DNA from: Pochonia chlamydosporia 170
Taxonomy: Eukaryota; Ascomycota; Sordariomycetes; Hypocreales; Clavicipitaceae
NCBI RefSeq assembly: GCF_001653235.2
Contig: NC_035791.1
Span: 558,001-622,000 of the forward strand
Length of the DNA stretch: 64,000 nucleotides
Direction of reading: 5' to 3'
The notes below the pieces were generated by a model that did no database searches, was not told the DNA's origin, and saw only the letters and a program-made list of their open reading frames with translations. Within the stretch, counting starts at the first letter, position 1; each line of letters opens with the position of its first letter. Of this stretch, positions 25,040 to 35,809 are shown piece by piece. The position numbers and the translations under genes are program-made.

Positions 25040-25574
25040 TCATACGTCTAGGAACCTAGCCATTTTGTCGAGCGTTACCAGTCGTTTTGCCACAGTATTG
25101 AGCCAAAGAACTTTTTTTATCCAACTCACCCACCCAAATGTGTCTTGTCCCGGCCCCAGGGGACGGTGTTGAACATCAGGCAGTGTCACACACCCAGTAC
25201 TAATTAGGGATGGCGCCCGATTTTCTTTCCAAATGATCCTACCCAACCAAGCACTTGGTGACACTTTCCCACGCATTTTGATACCGATTGGCTCTTCATT
25301 ACCATAAAGGGGGACAGGGTTTGTCACGGGTAGCCCCGGGAGAACCGCCAGACCGCAATTTCGAGTGCGTTTGGAAAATCAGGACAACGGAGCCCTGTTC
25401 TGGTATCCTGGCCGATGGTAGCAATATCGCGTCATCATGTTGTTCACTGTGGTCTGGGCCATTCAATTCTGAGGACGGAGACTTTTCAACAAAGAGGGAT
25501 GATGGGCTTCTCGACCAGATCTGCGTGGTGGCGCCTTCACGTTGCACATTCTTGGTGTTCAGTTCAGCTGGCAA
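25040..25574 (-). pseudogene. Coding-like open segments upstream of the 24 kb candidate, possibly a frameshifted relic
   Basis: Two overlapping minus-strand frames (25574-25299 and 25327-25040) read as protein-like sequence in tandem but differ in frame, as if a frameshift or an unseen short intron lay near 25.31 kb. The second ends at a GTATGA that could act as a donor. The acceptor TGTGCAG just upstream of 24.99 kb would lead in phase into a further open segment containing GNIKYVGSG. Neither frame has an ATG start. The region may be the 5' half of a decayed gene continuing into the 24 kb candidate. I cannot name the family. Confidence 0.2.
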
Positions 25575-28089
25575 CCCCGCTATCTAGGAACATGACGGAC
25601 TGAATCAAGACAGAAACCGGTTTGCATCTCTCTTGGCTTGCATGTATGGGCGAATGCAAGGTACATGATCTGGAGTAGACATGTCAAAGTGGGCTTTGAG
25701 ACGGTGGATGGCGTGAGAAAACTAAAGCAGCTACCAGTTGTTCCCGCCCTGTCCTCGCTTCGACAGCGGGGGCTGACACCTTCGCTGCGACGAACCGAGC
25801 TTATGTCCAAAAGCATGCCAAACCTATTGTTATGCAGCCTGCGACCTTGGCAAGCTTGGTTGTTCCCACGACCCAGATTCTGGGTTGATTGATGAAGCCA
25901 AGGATGTCTTTTGGGAGGGGCATGTTGTCGAGCATGTTTGCCGGGCTTACATACATACATCAAACACGAATTCAAAATTTGAAAAGCATGCGCACGTTGT
26001 ACATATCGGATAGAAGCGATTATCCGTATCCGCGGGGCTATTATCAATGCAGGCCGATCCCCCGCACAGCAATATGGGCACGTAAGCAGGCGAAGACCTT
26101 GAGAGTTCTGGCTTTGCGATAACAGTGCTGAAATTGCGATCTAAGCTTTGTAGTAGAAACGTGGAATGCGTAGCATCTTTACTGTTATACTTTCATCATG
26201 TAATTGATCTGCAGAATACATTCGGCCTGCACGCAAATTATCCCAAGAGAAGGAGCGTTCTCCGCTAGGCAGGAGCAGATTGCCAAAAAAGTAGGAGGAG
26301 ATCCACTTCCCGTCCGGATTGGCGCTAACGGCCCGGCACACAAAGAAGTCCCGAGCCAATCAGAACAAAGGTTCCAAGGGGAAGTGACACCCTCGTACGG
26401 AGTACACAACTCCAAAATTCATGTGACGAAATACCTCCGCAGGGGAGATTCTCATCGTTTGTGCAACAGCGCCGTATTCTCGGCAACATCACAATGGTAT
26501 TTCGTGTGGGAACGCACGACACCAATTTTTTTGGTAATGCAACGTGATTAGTAGCTGGACGTCGCCAAGAAAATATGAGTTGTCATTCTAGGGACCTGGA
26601 GCTTGGGCCCCGTGGTGAAGTTATTGGTGGACTGAACATCTTGTTTCCGCAAATCCCATATCCGACACCCTATGTTGTTTGCTCTGCCCTGCTATACTCC
26701 AGCCCTAGCACCGATGCGCGAACTGAGGTGAGAAAAGAGAAAACATGATGGTTTTCCCAGCTTTTCGGTCGGGCGAGTAACATCTCTTTCCCCCATACCT
26801 GTCACAAGCACCAGGATTCATGTGGCCATTGACTGATGCAGCTTTACCCACTTTATTTGGATTGTCATTCATCTGATGTCGCTCGCCCTACTGTCTCTGT
26901 CATAAACTTGTTCGTCAGCTTCGGATCAAATTGCCTCTTGCGACTACTGACCTGCTGGAGAGACGAGGCCGGAAGAAAAAAAAAGGAAAAAGAATTGACA
27001 AATATGACGACTCATGTGAAGCGAGTGCTACAAAAAAATTATTACATGTAGTTTGCAGCTTCACCGAGACAGTCGCTTCCTTTTGCTATGTTGTTTTCAG
27101 GCTCAGCCTACTCATCACGTTCGCAATAGTTTTCTGATCCCTCTTAGACAGTGACCTTACCCCATGTAACGTACAGTTAATCCTGTGGTGGATGCCAGTT
27201 CTAGTGGCCCCCAAGATCGCATGGTGTTGGCTCATCTCGTCTCGGCATGGCTCAGGCTTACCTCAACCGAGGACCTGGAACCAACAACCCAGAACCCGGA
27301 ACATTCAGAAGAGCCCACGACTTGGGATCTGGAACCTGCCCTGGTGAGAGGACAAGGTACCCTTGCCCTGATTCACTTGTGCCTCGGTCCCTACCTGAGC
27401 TTCTGCCAATCATTTCAGCCTTCTTCCGCCCATCGACGTGGCTCTGCGTCATTTACAAATTGAACAACAGCCCAACCCCAAGCAAATCTGCGCGAATGCA
27501 GGGGAACACCTTTCTCCTGAGTACCCAATCATTGCCTTGTGGATTGGTCTACCCTGCCTCGCCAATCTGAGGTGGGACAACGACATCGAAATTCGTCGGA
27601 ACTGAAACAAGCTGCGCCAAAGAAAACGCCCTGGCGTCGATTACCCATGTTGCCGAAGTCTTACGGATTAGTTTTCACTTGGGTTGCCAAGTAACTCATT
27701 CCCGGAGAGACTTAAATGGGATTCTTCCCAGCTTTACAACCAGGTCGACTTGTGACAAGTGACCAGCGTTCCTCATGTCCTTGCATCTTGCGCTGTCTTG
27801 TAGTTCTATCATACCCAACACCATTGAGATACTCTCTAGTGTCCTTACTTTTGCAAAGATTTGCATCCCTGGGAGCCTTCACCCACACGTCCCGCTTCAC
27901 GCTGTTGGCATAGGCCAACATGGTGGCCCTCAATCAAGTACAATTTAGTCACGATGGCGCGAGCGTCAGGGTTATTGACCAGGATTCGTCATATTTAACT
28001 CAAGAGCAGCTATTATTATCCCACATATTTGATAGCACTCTTTGTGCCCATAGCCTCTGCCCATGTCACTGTCCATTATCGCCTTTTCA
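25575..28089. other. Gene-poor block, no gene seen
   Basis: About 2.5 kb. A 155-codon frame at 25580-26047 (minus) is His/Arg/Cys-rich without a motif and looks like chance. Near 27.27-27.35 kb there is a run of similar short phrases built on GGAACC, probably simple-sequence drift. No gene seen. Confidence 0.4.
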
Positions 28090-28401
28090 TTACTTCCCAG
28101 CCACAAGTATTTCATTGATAGGTCGCTCTGATCGACGGAATTCTCCCAAGTATACAGAGAGCATTTCTCCGTTTGATGGCTGAAGCTGACTGGCGTGAGT
28201 AGTGGATTCACTAAATACCTCAGAAGTGTGAGTTACTCTGTATGAGTCTTTTGAGTTGCGCATCCGCTCAGAAACTGACCTTATGAAAGTCCTCTCAGGT
28301 AGCCGATGACTTAAAGGAAGAGAGGCATGTTCGTCAATGCCACCAGTTGTAGACTTCTGACTGGTATTAACAACGAGGGATGAGACAGAAATGTTAGACA
28401 T
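28090..28401 (-). CDS. Candidate small ORF, 103 residues, Ser/Thr-rich, with an upstream TATA box
   Basis: ATG-initiated uninterrupted frame ending in TAA. The protein is hydrophilic and rich in Ser, Thr, Glu and Arg (for example RTFIRSVSERMRNSK), with no signal peptide, membrane segment or known motif. A TATAAATA box stands about 123 bases upstream of the ATG on the same strand, which is the main support beyond the open frame. The start context is weak, with a pyrimidine at -3. It could be a lineage-specific small protein or a chance frame. Confidence 0.25.
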   Translation of the reverse strand: MSNISVSSLVVNTSQKSTTGGIDEHASLPLSHRLPERTFIRSVSERMRNSKDSYRVTHTSEVFSESTTHASQLQPSNGEMLSVYLGEFRRSERPINEILVAGK

Positions 28402-28523
28402 TGAACGAGCAACGAGTGTATGCAAACTCAAAAGCAAGGTGTAAGTATTTATTTCCCGCTGTGTCAAGAAGAATCTATGGATATCTAATTTCACATTTAC
28501 GTTGAGGTTGAGGGAGTAATGAC

Positions 28524-28531
28524 TATTTATA
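28524..28531 (-). promoter_or_regulatory. TATAAATA box
   Basis: A perfect TATAAATA on the minus strand, about 123 bases upstream of the ATG at 28401. The distance suits a fungal core promoter. The downstream ORF itself is uncertain. Confidence 0.3.
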
Positions 28532-28700
28532 CTTGGTTTCGTTGCGGGAAGAGAGATCAGGTTGAGTAGACGTAAGTTTCTCTTGGGAACTTGGGACTAC
28601 TCATTGTAAGCCTTCATGCAGCCTCGACAAACTACATGTCAAAAGTTGACAAAAAGTAACTTGTATCTTCACATTTCTCTCCATGTTTCCGCCTCTCTGC

Positions 28701-28761
28701 TGATACTTAGGGGAGGGGTGTGATTTGGGGCCGTTTTCAAATCACACTCCCCTAAGTATCA
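28701..28761. repeat. Long near-perfect inverted repeat (hairpin) built on TGATACTTAGGGG
   Basis: The left arm 28701-28726 and right arm 28739-28761 are reverse complements, apart from three extra bases in the left arm (GAGGGG versus the complement of CCCC). The loop is 12 bases. Outer ends are TGATACTTAGGGG and CCCCTAAGTATCA. No clear target-site duplication flanks it. It may be a tiny MITE-like element or an RNA hairpin. Confidence 0.9.
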
Positions 28762-30245
28762 AATTACTACACGCTTGTGTCCCAACAAAACGCTTCCAAG
28801 GCTTCCAATCGACGTCGAATCACGACGAGCGGGAACGGTTGAGTGTGGATCTGTAATCTTAGGAGGGATGCGAATGTGGTTATGTGATATAGATGCGAAT
28901 AGTTAAAGTAGCCATGTGGCGTATGTGGACTAATGGAATAGAGACTATTACCATGCAACTTTCTCCGTAGTCAAGAACAGGGGTCGAGATGGCTGAAAGG
29001 AAAGAATGCGACAACTCGATGCTACACGATGTTATAACGGACGATGGATCTCCTCATGTAAGACCGGGCGTCTGCATACCCATGTATGTCAAGGCGCGGC
29101 GTGATGCGAAACTAACAACAAGGTATGCGTAATCTTGGACGACCAAGCCTTCGGGGGCGAAACATTTCCAGACTTTGCAAGGTGTTCAGCCAGTCCCAAC
29201 AGGGCAGCCAATCGACTAGGCAGGAAGGTCAAAGCAAACAGTCCACCAGATTTTGGCGTGAAACCCTTCAGATTCTGCTAGACGATAGCCAAAGGGGAAA
29301 GGGGAAATCAGCCACAAAGAGAGTGACCGCACCCCCATGTGAGGTTTCTGCCCGATGAGCAAGTCCATGGCAGATCCTCGCCATCGAAGCTGGATTAAAC
29401 ATGGCGTTGCGCCACCTGATCGCATTCGTGCGTGGCCAAGGCTGTCATGCTATTTTTCCAATTCCCATGTGCTGACCAGCCGTGTTGGCGGCTGAAGTTC
29501 AGCCACCAGGCCAAGTCGCATATAGGGTGATTCGGAGACACGCAATCTGGAACCTCTTTTCACTTCAAATTAGTCTACGCGAGTTCCGTAACGCTAGACC
29601 GAGAAGAAACAAATGGGCGATATATCATATCGTGGTCGGCTATCCCGGACGCTTGATATTCATCATGCCGCGGAACAGTGACGTCTCCGACCGGAAGTGA
29701 GGCTGGTACACCGCCTGGTCTCTGGGAAAGAGACGTGTCATGCGACATTTGGACTCCCTTTCAGAGTATGATGGCTCATACGATATTGCGGCTCAGAAGT
29801 GTCATGAACGATATCGCTTAGTAGGACCAAGTCGGAAATGAGCCATGACATCCCCCGTCACCAAGCCTGCCACGATGTTATTGAAGGATGTGGTATTCGG
29901 GGGTCGTTACTGTGCCAATCACAATCGACGGAGTTCTGGCCGAGAGATTTAATTGCTTTCGTGAAACGATTCCGCCGAAGACGGACCCAGAACTTGACAG
30001 ACATCGCATGCTGGACCGGCATAAGTCAAAGCCTGCTAAGTTCCCGGCGAGCCTTGATTATTAGGCACAATACATCATTCTACAATCACTGACCACTCCT
30101 TAAGTATTTGAAGTACTCGATGGATACGTTGATCTAGACCTTGTTCTCGACCACGACAACAAGTCAAATCCAGCTGCCACATTACACAGACTTACTGGAA
30201 CCATATCTCGAAAACAGCTTGCCACGTCTCCTCGCCTCCTCCCTT
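28762..30245. other. Right end of the gene-poor block
   Basis: About 1.5 kb between the hairpin and the transporter relic. Only short frames, no motif, no RNA gene noticed. Confidence 0.45.
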
Positions 30246-31058
30246 TCACTCAGCCATGTGCGGCATTCCCGTCTTCGTCTCCGTATGCTATTCGCTCAGA
30301 GGCGTGTGCTTCACAAACACACCACCGAGTACAGCAAGGGCTGCCAGACAAGTACACATGATGAACATGTTCCGTATGCTCCATGGGAGTACTCCCTGTA
30401 CCACCCTTCTCTGTACCGAGTTCTGGATGGACTTCACACTGCGTACATTTGCCGCCGCCTTGTCTCCGGATAGTGCGTCAGTGACAGACTCGCCAAGACC
30501 ACCAGCAGCAAGGTGCGACTGGCGAGAGGCCATGCTGTTCTGAAGTACCGCGCCACCAAGAACAATTGACAATGCCGTTGATACATTGCGAATGGAGCCA
30601 AGTGTTGACGTGGCCTTAGCAGTGCCAGCCTGGCTTTGGATGGCAATCATGGGTGTTTGGAACAGAAGTACCACCCCGATCAGACCAACAACCTCGCACA
30701 CAACAACAACTGAGATTGGTGTGTCAATTTCCAGATTGATATACAGCCCCGTACCCAGAGTCATGAGCATTACCCCAGCCCATGTGATCCCCCGATACCG
30801 ACCAGTGCGCTACATCAGTATCCCAGTCAGAATGTCTACAGCGGCTGTCGCCACCATCATGAGAAGTGAGAGAACACCGTTTCGCAGTGGTAAAGCTTGT
30901 CTTACACTTTTGAAATACAGCGGAAGGTAACACTCTGCCCCGATGGATATCATGGTATGTGAGAAGACGACGCATGCTAAATACGTGTGCAGGCAATTAC
31001 ACAACTTGTCAAAATTGAACAGTATCTCAACGCAACACAAACCCACAAAGGAGCAACA
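30246..31058 (-). pseudogene. Truncated MFS multidrug transporter (DHA-type) relic with two internal stops
   Basis: The frame encodes only the second half of a 14-helix MFS drug exporter of the azole-resistance/aflatoxin-pump type. Visible are the helix text ECYLPLYFKSVRQ, RTGRYRGITWAGVMLMTLGTGLY, the loop QSQAGTAKATST, ALSIVLGGAVLQNSM and the family's usual C-terminal motif HTETKTG. TAG at 30810-30812 interrupts the loop just before RTGRYRG. TAG at 30288-30290 sits just before HTETKTG, and the original stop is TGA at 30246-30248. The 5' side ends at an in-frame TAA (31059-31061), and the first six or more helices are absent. Live homologues export toxicants by proton antiport at the plasma membrane; this copy cannot. 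It lies divergently beside the intact transporter at 31401. Confidence 0.85.
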
Positions 31059-31400
31059 TTAAAGCAAACCATCAAATGCTACCACAATAGAGTTCACCAA
31101 TTCGGGCAAGAACGGATCCCAACGGCACCGCACCTTCCCTCCTCCTAAAAGTCCCCCTACCCACGGCATCAAGCACCCCCACCCGCCCCACCAGACCGTT
31201 CACCCCACACGCTTCACAGTGCCGTCTGGTTCCGGTTTAAGCCCGTGTAATACCCAGGCACACAAACCGGCCCGGGTGAAATACTGCCGACTCGTCACAC
31301 CGAGACACCTCCTCTTCACTGTCTCAACTCGCGCTTCATCATCGCCATCTCACCTCCTATGCGCAAGTCTTTATAATGGTATTCACCCAAACATCTCGTC
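31059..31400. other. Spacer between transporter relic and MFS transporter gene
   Basis: About 340 bases, C-rich on the + strand in its second half, likely the promoter and 5' UTR of the gene starting at 31401. The missing 5' half of the transporter relic is not here. Confidence 0.5.
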
Positions 31401-32851
31401 ATGGCTGCCGTTGCACCCTCTGCAGCACTTCACGCCGCATCTTGTACTCCAAATCCTCAAGATGAGGAACACGCCACCGACGTCGATGTCATACACAATG
31501 CAGAGCAAAAGCTGCCGATTGACCCTCCGGACGGTGGTCTAAAAGCATGGCTCCAGGTAGCAGCCTCCTTTGCCCTCTACTTCAACCATCTGTATGCCTT
31601 CACCCCATTCACACACCTGCATCATCTAACAAGACCAGCGGCCTCGTCAACTCCTTCGGCACCTTTCAATCCTACTACACCAGCCACCTCACACCATCCA
31701 ATCCACCCTCCCCCTCATCAATATCATGGATCGGCTCCATCCAAATCTTCCTCCTCATGTCCGTGTCCGTGATAATCGGCCCCCTCTACGACATGGGCCA
31801 CTGCCGCGCGCTCATCGCCACAGGCACCATCCTCATCAGCACAGGCTTCATGCTCACGTCCATCAGCACCACGTACTGGCAAATTCTACTCGCGCAAGGA
31901 ATATGCATCGGCCTAGGAACGTCCTTCATCTCCGTGCCGAGCATAGCCATCGTGCCGCTGTATTTTCGTAAGCGTCGTGCAAGAGCCATGTCTCTCGCCA
32001 CTGTGGGCAGTGGGCTAGGCTCAACTTTGTACCCGTTGATGTTTCAGAATCTCCAGGCAAGTATTGGGTTTGGGTGGGCGATGCGCGCAATGGGGTTTCT
32101 GTCTCTTGTTCTATGCGCCTTTGCTGTGCTCGCCATTCGTCCGATCCCACCGTCCACACCAAGCTGGAAGCACGGTTCCGTGAGCATAAAATGGTTCATT
32201 GATACGTCTGCGTTTTCAGAAAAGACATACCTCCTCTACTGCGCGGCAATCTTCTTCAACAACCTCGTCTTCTTCAACTCACCGTACTATTTGCAGTCGT
32301 ATGCCCTCACACACGGCATGTCCACCTCCCAATTAGCACACTACCTCATTGCCATTCTTAACGCGTGCACCATCCCCGGCCGTATTATTCCCTCCTTCTT
32401 CGCAGATAAGTTTGGCCCATTGGATACGTTCATTATCGTGTGCGCATTTGCTTCTGCAAGCATATTCTACTGGATCAGTGCGACGACTGCCGCGGGCAAT
32501 ATTGCATTTGCCGTCATTTATGGCTTCTTCTCCGGTGGCGTAGTTGCCTTGGCCACGGTGGTGATTACTTCGATTACGCCTGATTTGGGAAGACTAGGGA
32601 CCAGATTGGGCATGGTGAGCATCATAAAGGGCGTGGGGTCGTTGGTTGGACCGCCTATTTCCGGTGCTATTTTGAGCGCGACGGGCAAGTATTTGGGTAT
32701 ACAGCTGTTTGCGGCGCTTGGGTTGATGCTTACGACGGTGTTTTCGGTGGCGTTGAGGATCGTGCTTGTAAGGAGGGAGATTAAGGCTTTGCCTGAGCAG
32801 GGTATGATGCATCCAGAGAGTGATGGGGAGACGGCAGCGGCGAGGACATGA
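31401..32851 (+). CDS. MFS transporter, monocarboxylate/riboflavin (MCT/Mch) type
   Basis: Exons 31401-31591 and 31639-32851 give 467 residues. The 47-nt intron has donor GTATGC, a CTAAC branch and acceptor ACCAG, and phase 2 is kept. The protein has a polar N-terminus of about 44 residues, then the family entry motif PPDGGLKAWLQV leading into helix 1 (continuing across the intron as GLVNSFGTFQSYY). About twelve membrane helices follow, with the loop PLYFRKRRARAMSLA between helices 4 and 5 and GRIIPSFFADKFG after the middle loop. These are typical of fungal Mch-type facilitators. Family members carry monocarboxylates, riboflavin or other small molecules; the substrate here is unknown. It diverges from the transporter relic on its left. 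The second exon alone is open in frame, which helps confirm the model. Confidence 0.88.
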
Positions 32852-33170
32852 CATTTACGGTTATGTCGTCTTCATGGTACAGGAGTTGGGGCGCTTTGTA
32901 GCTTTACTCTATGCTATCTTCATCTTGGGGGACAGAGTGCGTGAAAACAGATATATCAGTATGTACGGAGTATACCTGTATGTATGTATCATAACCCATA
33001 CGGGTTCAACTGAGGTTCAGTACAGTTCTTCCTCCAAAGCGCTTCATGACCCAATCGTTACGCTCAAACGCCAAAGCAATGCTACCTTCAACTATGCTAA
33101 TCCGGAGCCCTGCCGCCCAAAACAGTCGATTCGATCACCGCATGATCATTACAACGCCGTGCAAACAATA
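32852..33170. other. Short spacer between convergent genes
   Basis: About 320 bases holding the 3' ends of the MFS transporter and the Ima1 gene. No gene seen. Confidence 0.5.
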
Positions 33171-35392
33171 TTACATTACCCCCCTAAGAGCCTGATGCCC
33201 GAGCATACTCGCAAGCACCCCAACACCATACCACTCGACTGGTGGCGACTCCCCACTCCAAATCTCAGACCCAAGCCAGCAAATGGCGGCAAGTTCAGCC
33301 ACTCCAAGAGCAGATAGTATGTACACAGCTGGACCAGGCGACGAACTGCTAACAATGCTGCTCGTGTCTCCTGTGGCCCGAAGAGCTATGACACCAGCTG
33401 CAAAAAGGGTTGTGAGTTGTAGCTCCCAGGAAAATGGCATGGGAACAAACATGGTTAGCAGCCAACATGAAAGGAGTATCATGAGAATTGTGGATTGGGC
33501 ATCTGACCGCCTAGCAGGTTGGCCAGCAACAGTGCCAGTCAAGTTCAAGGCCCTTTGTTCGGTATTATTTTCATCATTGTCTTGTTGGTCTTGGCCCAAG
33601 GTGAAGCTCTGACTGAGTAAATCCGCAAGAGAGCTTGCGTCGTGGTCTCTTTGCGGTGCAAAGAAACTGGGCTGCTTGAATTCTACACCTCCATTCATGT
33701 CGCTAGCAAGACTACTCTGGGAAGAGCTGGGTTGGTGTCCTCTTCTTGTAAACATGACCTTACCTGTCTCCACAGGTTCCTGTTTTGGAGCCGTCGACCA
33801 GATAGGTTTGCGCAGTCGTTGCGCTGGATTGGCGGGAGCTGCTGGAACCTTGTACCAGAACGGGCTCTTCTGTGCTTCTGGAGGTGATAAAGGTTCGCCA
33901 TTGGTTCGACCGAATTTGTTGGTCGAGGGAGTCAGGTTATTGTTCAGCGCACGGTGCTGTGGTGTAACCGGCGACCAGTCCATTTCTTCATCGTACTGGA
34001 GCTGCTGCGCTCGTTTTGTGGGAGTCTCCGACAGGCCCATTCCAACAAAGGCTGGCTGCAGGCTGCTTTGTGGTCGCAGAGGGTTGAATGGCGACTGGGG
34101 TGATGGGCTGTGATCTGGTATTGACGGCTTTTGAGGTGTTGCGTTTGCGGAATCGAGAGCGTCGTTTACAAGTTCAGAGAATGTTTTTGAATCCTCAAGC
34201 GGTCGACGCGTAGGTGACTTGGCTTCTTTCCGTACCAGTGGCTTGTTATATGTTGCAAAGAGAGGCGTGGTGTCAACACGAATGGATCTGCCTGCCAACG
34301 CATAGATCTGGACCGGTTAGCATATATCACAAACAAAAGCGACAAGCTGTCTATCTTACTACTAGCATCACCGCAGTCATGGCAACATGCGCGCCGAGTT
34401 TGGCAGTACCAGAATCCGTCGTTTGCGCATTCACGCCCGCCACGCCACGAAAGATGAAGCGAAAAAAGATGGTCAATCCCTGAAAGGAGTACCACTGAGT
34501 GAAGCCCAGCAAATGTCTGGTAAATCCACGATTGACCTGCACAAAGTGCGGGTTCCACCATGCAGCCAAAATACCAGTCCAAATGCTAGATTGAATCAAG
34601 GTATTCGTGGCAGGCAAACGGGCCACGATGCCTTTAAGCCAAGAGATAGCCGTGCCGTATAAACTTTGGTCGTCTGGATCATACATCCCATCATCGCTCT
34701 GCTGCAACGCCTGGGTAATCATGGCAAAATGCCACAAGAACTGCAGCACAAAGCCTGTCCGCCACAAGGTCTTGCCGAGTGTGTTGATCCAATCAAGCGT
34801 TGTTCGTCTTCTCGTCTTTCGGCCCCGGCTCAAGTTCACCATGCGGCGCAAATGGTCCGTTTTGGCCGTATAGCCAGCTTGGCGAATTCTGTCCTCTACT
34901 TTTTCAGTGCAATCGCTACACACTTGAGGGTATCGTTTCTCGAGGTTCCGTCGGTAACGATAGTAATTGCGCTCCAGCTCGGGGAAGTCTGGGTCGGAGG
35001 GGTCATCCGGAAAATATTGGGCCAATGACTTTGTGAATAGGTGCTGATTCTTAAGGCAGGTTTGGCAAAAGATTTCGTCCGTTAGCGAGGGCGTAGGAGA
35101 TTGTGGCGCGGCGTATTGAACTGCTTCCGCTTCACGCTCGGTTGCGACGGGAGGATCTGTGATTTCGCCATTCTGCGGTGTGTCAGAGAGCTTGGGTCAA
35201 GACAGCAGCCGAGGGTACTTCACTCTGTGCGGGAGAGGGCAAAAGCAAGGTGTAAATACAAACCTCATCTAGGTAATTCGTCGCGTCACAATGCAGACAC
35301 AAAAAGTCGCGGATGGTGCCATCAAACTTCAAGTTTGACCTCCTGCCACAGTAGAAGCAGGTCAGGTACTTGGCAGCCCTGAAGCGCGCCAT
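33171..35392 (-). CDS. ima1: Ima1-type inner nuclear membrane protein, three exons
   Basis: Exons 35392-35264, 35172-34360 and 34307-33171 give 692 residues. Introns have donors GTTTGT and GTAAGA and acceptors CAG, the second with a GCTAAC branch, all in phase. The N-terminus carries paired zinc-binding cysteines (CFYCGRRS, CLHCDAT, then CQTCLKN and CSDCTEK), the hallmark of the Ima1 N-terminal domain shared with S. pombe Ima1 and human Samp1/TMEM201. It continues with the typical YYRYRRNLEKRYP segment. Hydrophobic helices follow around the WRTGFVLQFLWHF region. A long Ser/Pro/Gln-rich linker leads to about four C-terminal helices (STILMILLSCWLLTMF onward). Known members sit in the inner nuclear membrane and link nuclear contents to the cytoskeleton. 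Confidence 0.88.
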
Positions 35393-35809
35393 GATCGCAT
35401 GTCCTCGTCGGCTGGTGCGAGAACAATATGCACGTAATGGCCAAGGAGAGAGGTGGACCAGAAATGCGATGAAGAAAATGTGCCTCGGAGCAATAGCTAG
35501 GCATTGGCGTCATCAGACTGCAGCCAAACTTTCTGGATTGCAAGATTCTGCCAAAGGCGGTGGAGAGGGGTTCCATGGGCGTGTGTGGCGTTGGGAAGGA
35601 GCTGGGCGGGTGCCTGTGGCACTTGCCCCAAGTTTCCAGAAGGTGGCGGTTGCTCCTGCTGGACATGGACCACAAGCACCAGTGAAATCGGCAAGAGCAG
35701 GTCAAGTACTTGCCTTCTACTACGGCTATTGATTAATATTACTCGTGTCGCGTTCAATGTCTGGTTATTATAACCACAATCCTCATGATTTTGCCCAAAA
35801 CGCCAGATA
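35393..35809. other. Spacer upstream of Ima1
   Basis: About 420 bases between the Ima1 start and the 3' end of the next minus-strand gene. Likely the Ima1 promoter. Open frames here overlap Ima1 or lack motifs. Confidence 0.5.
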
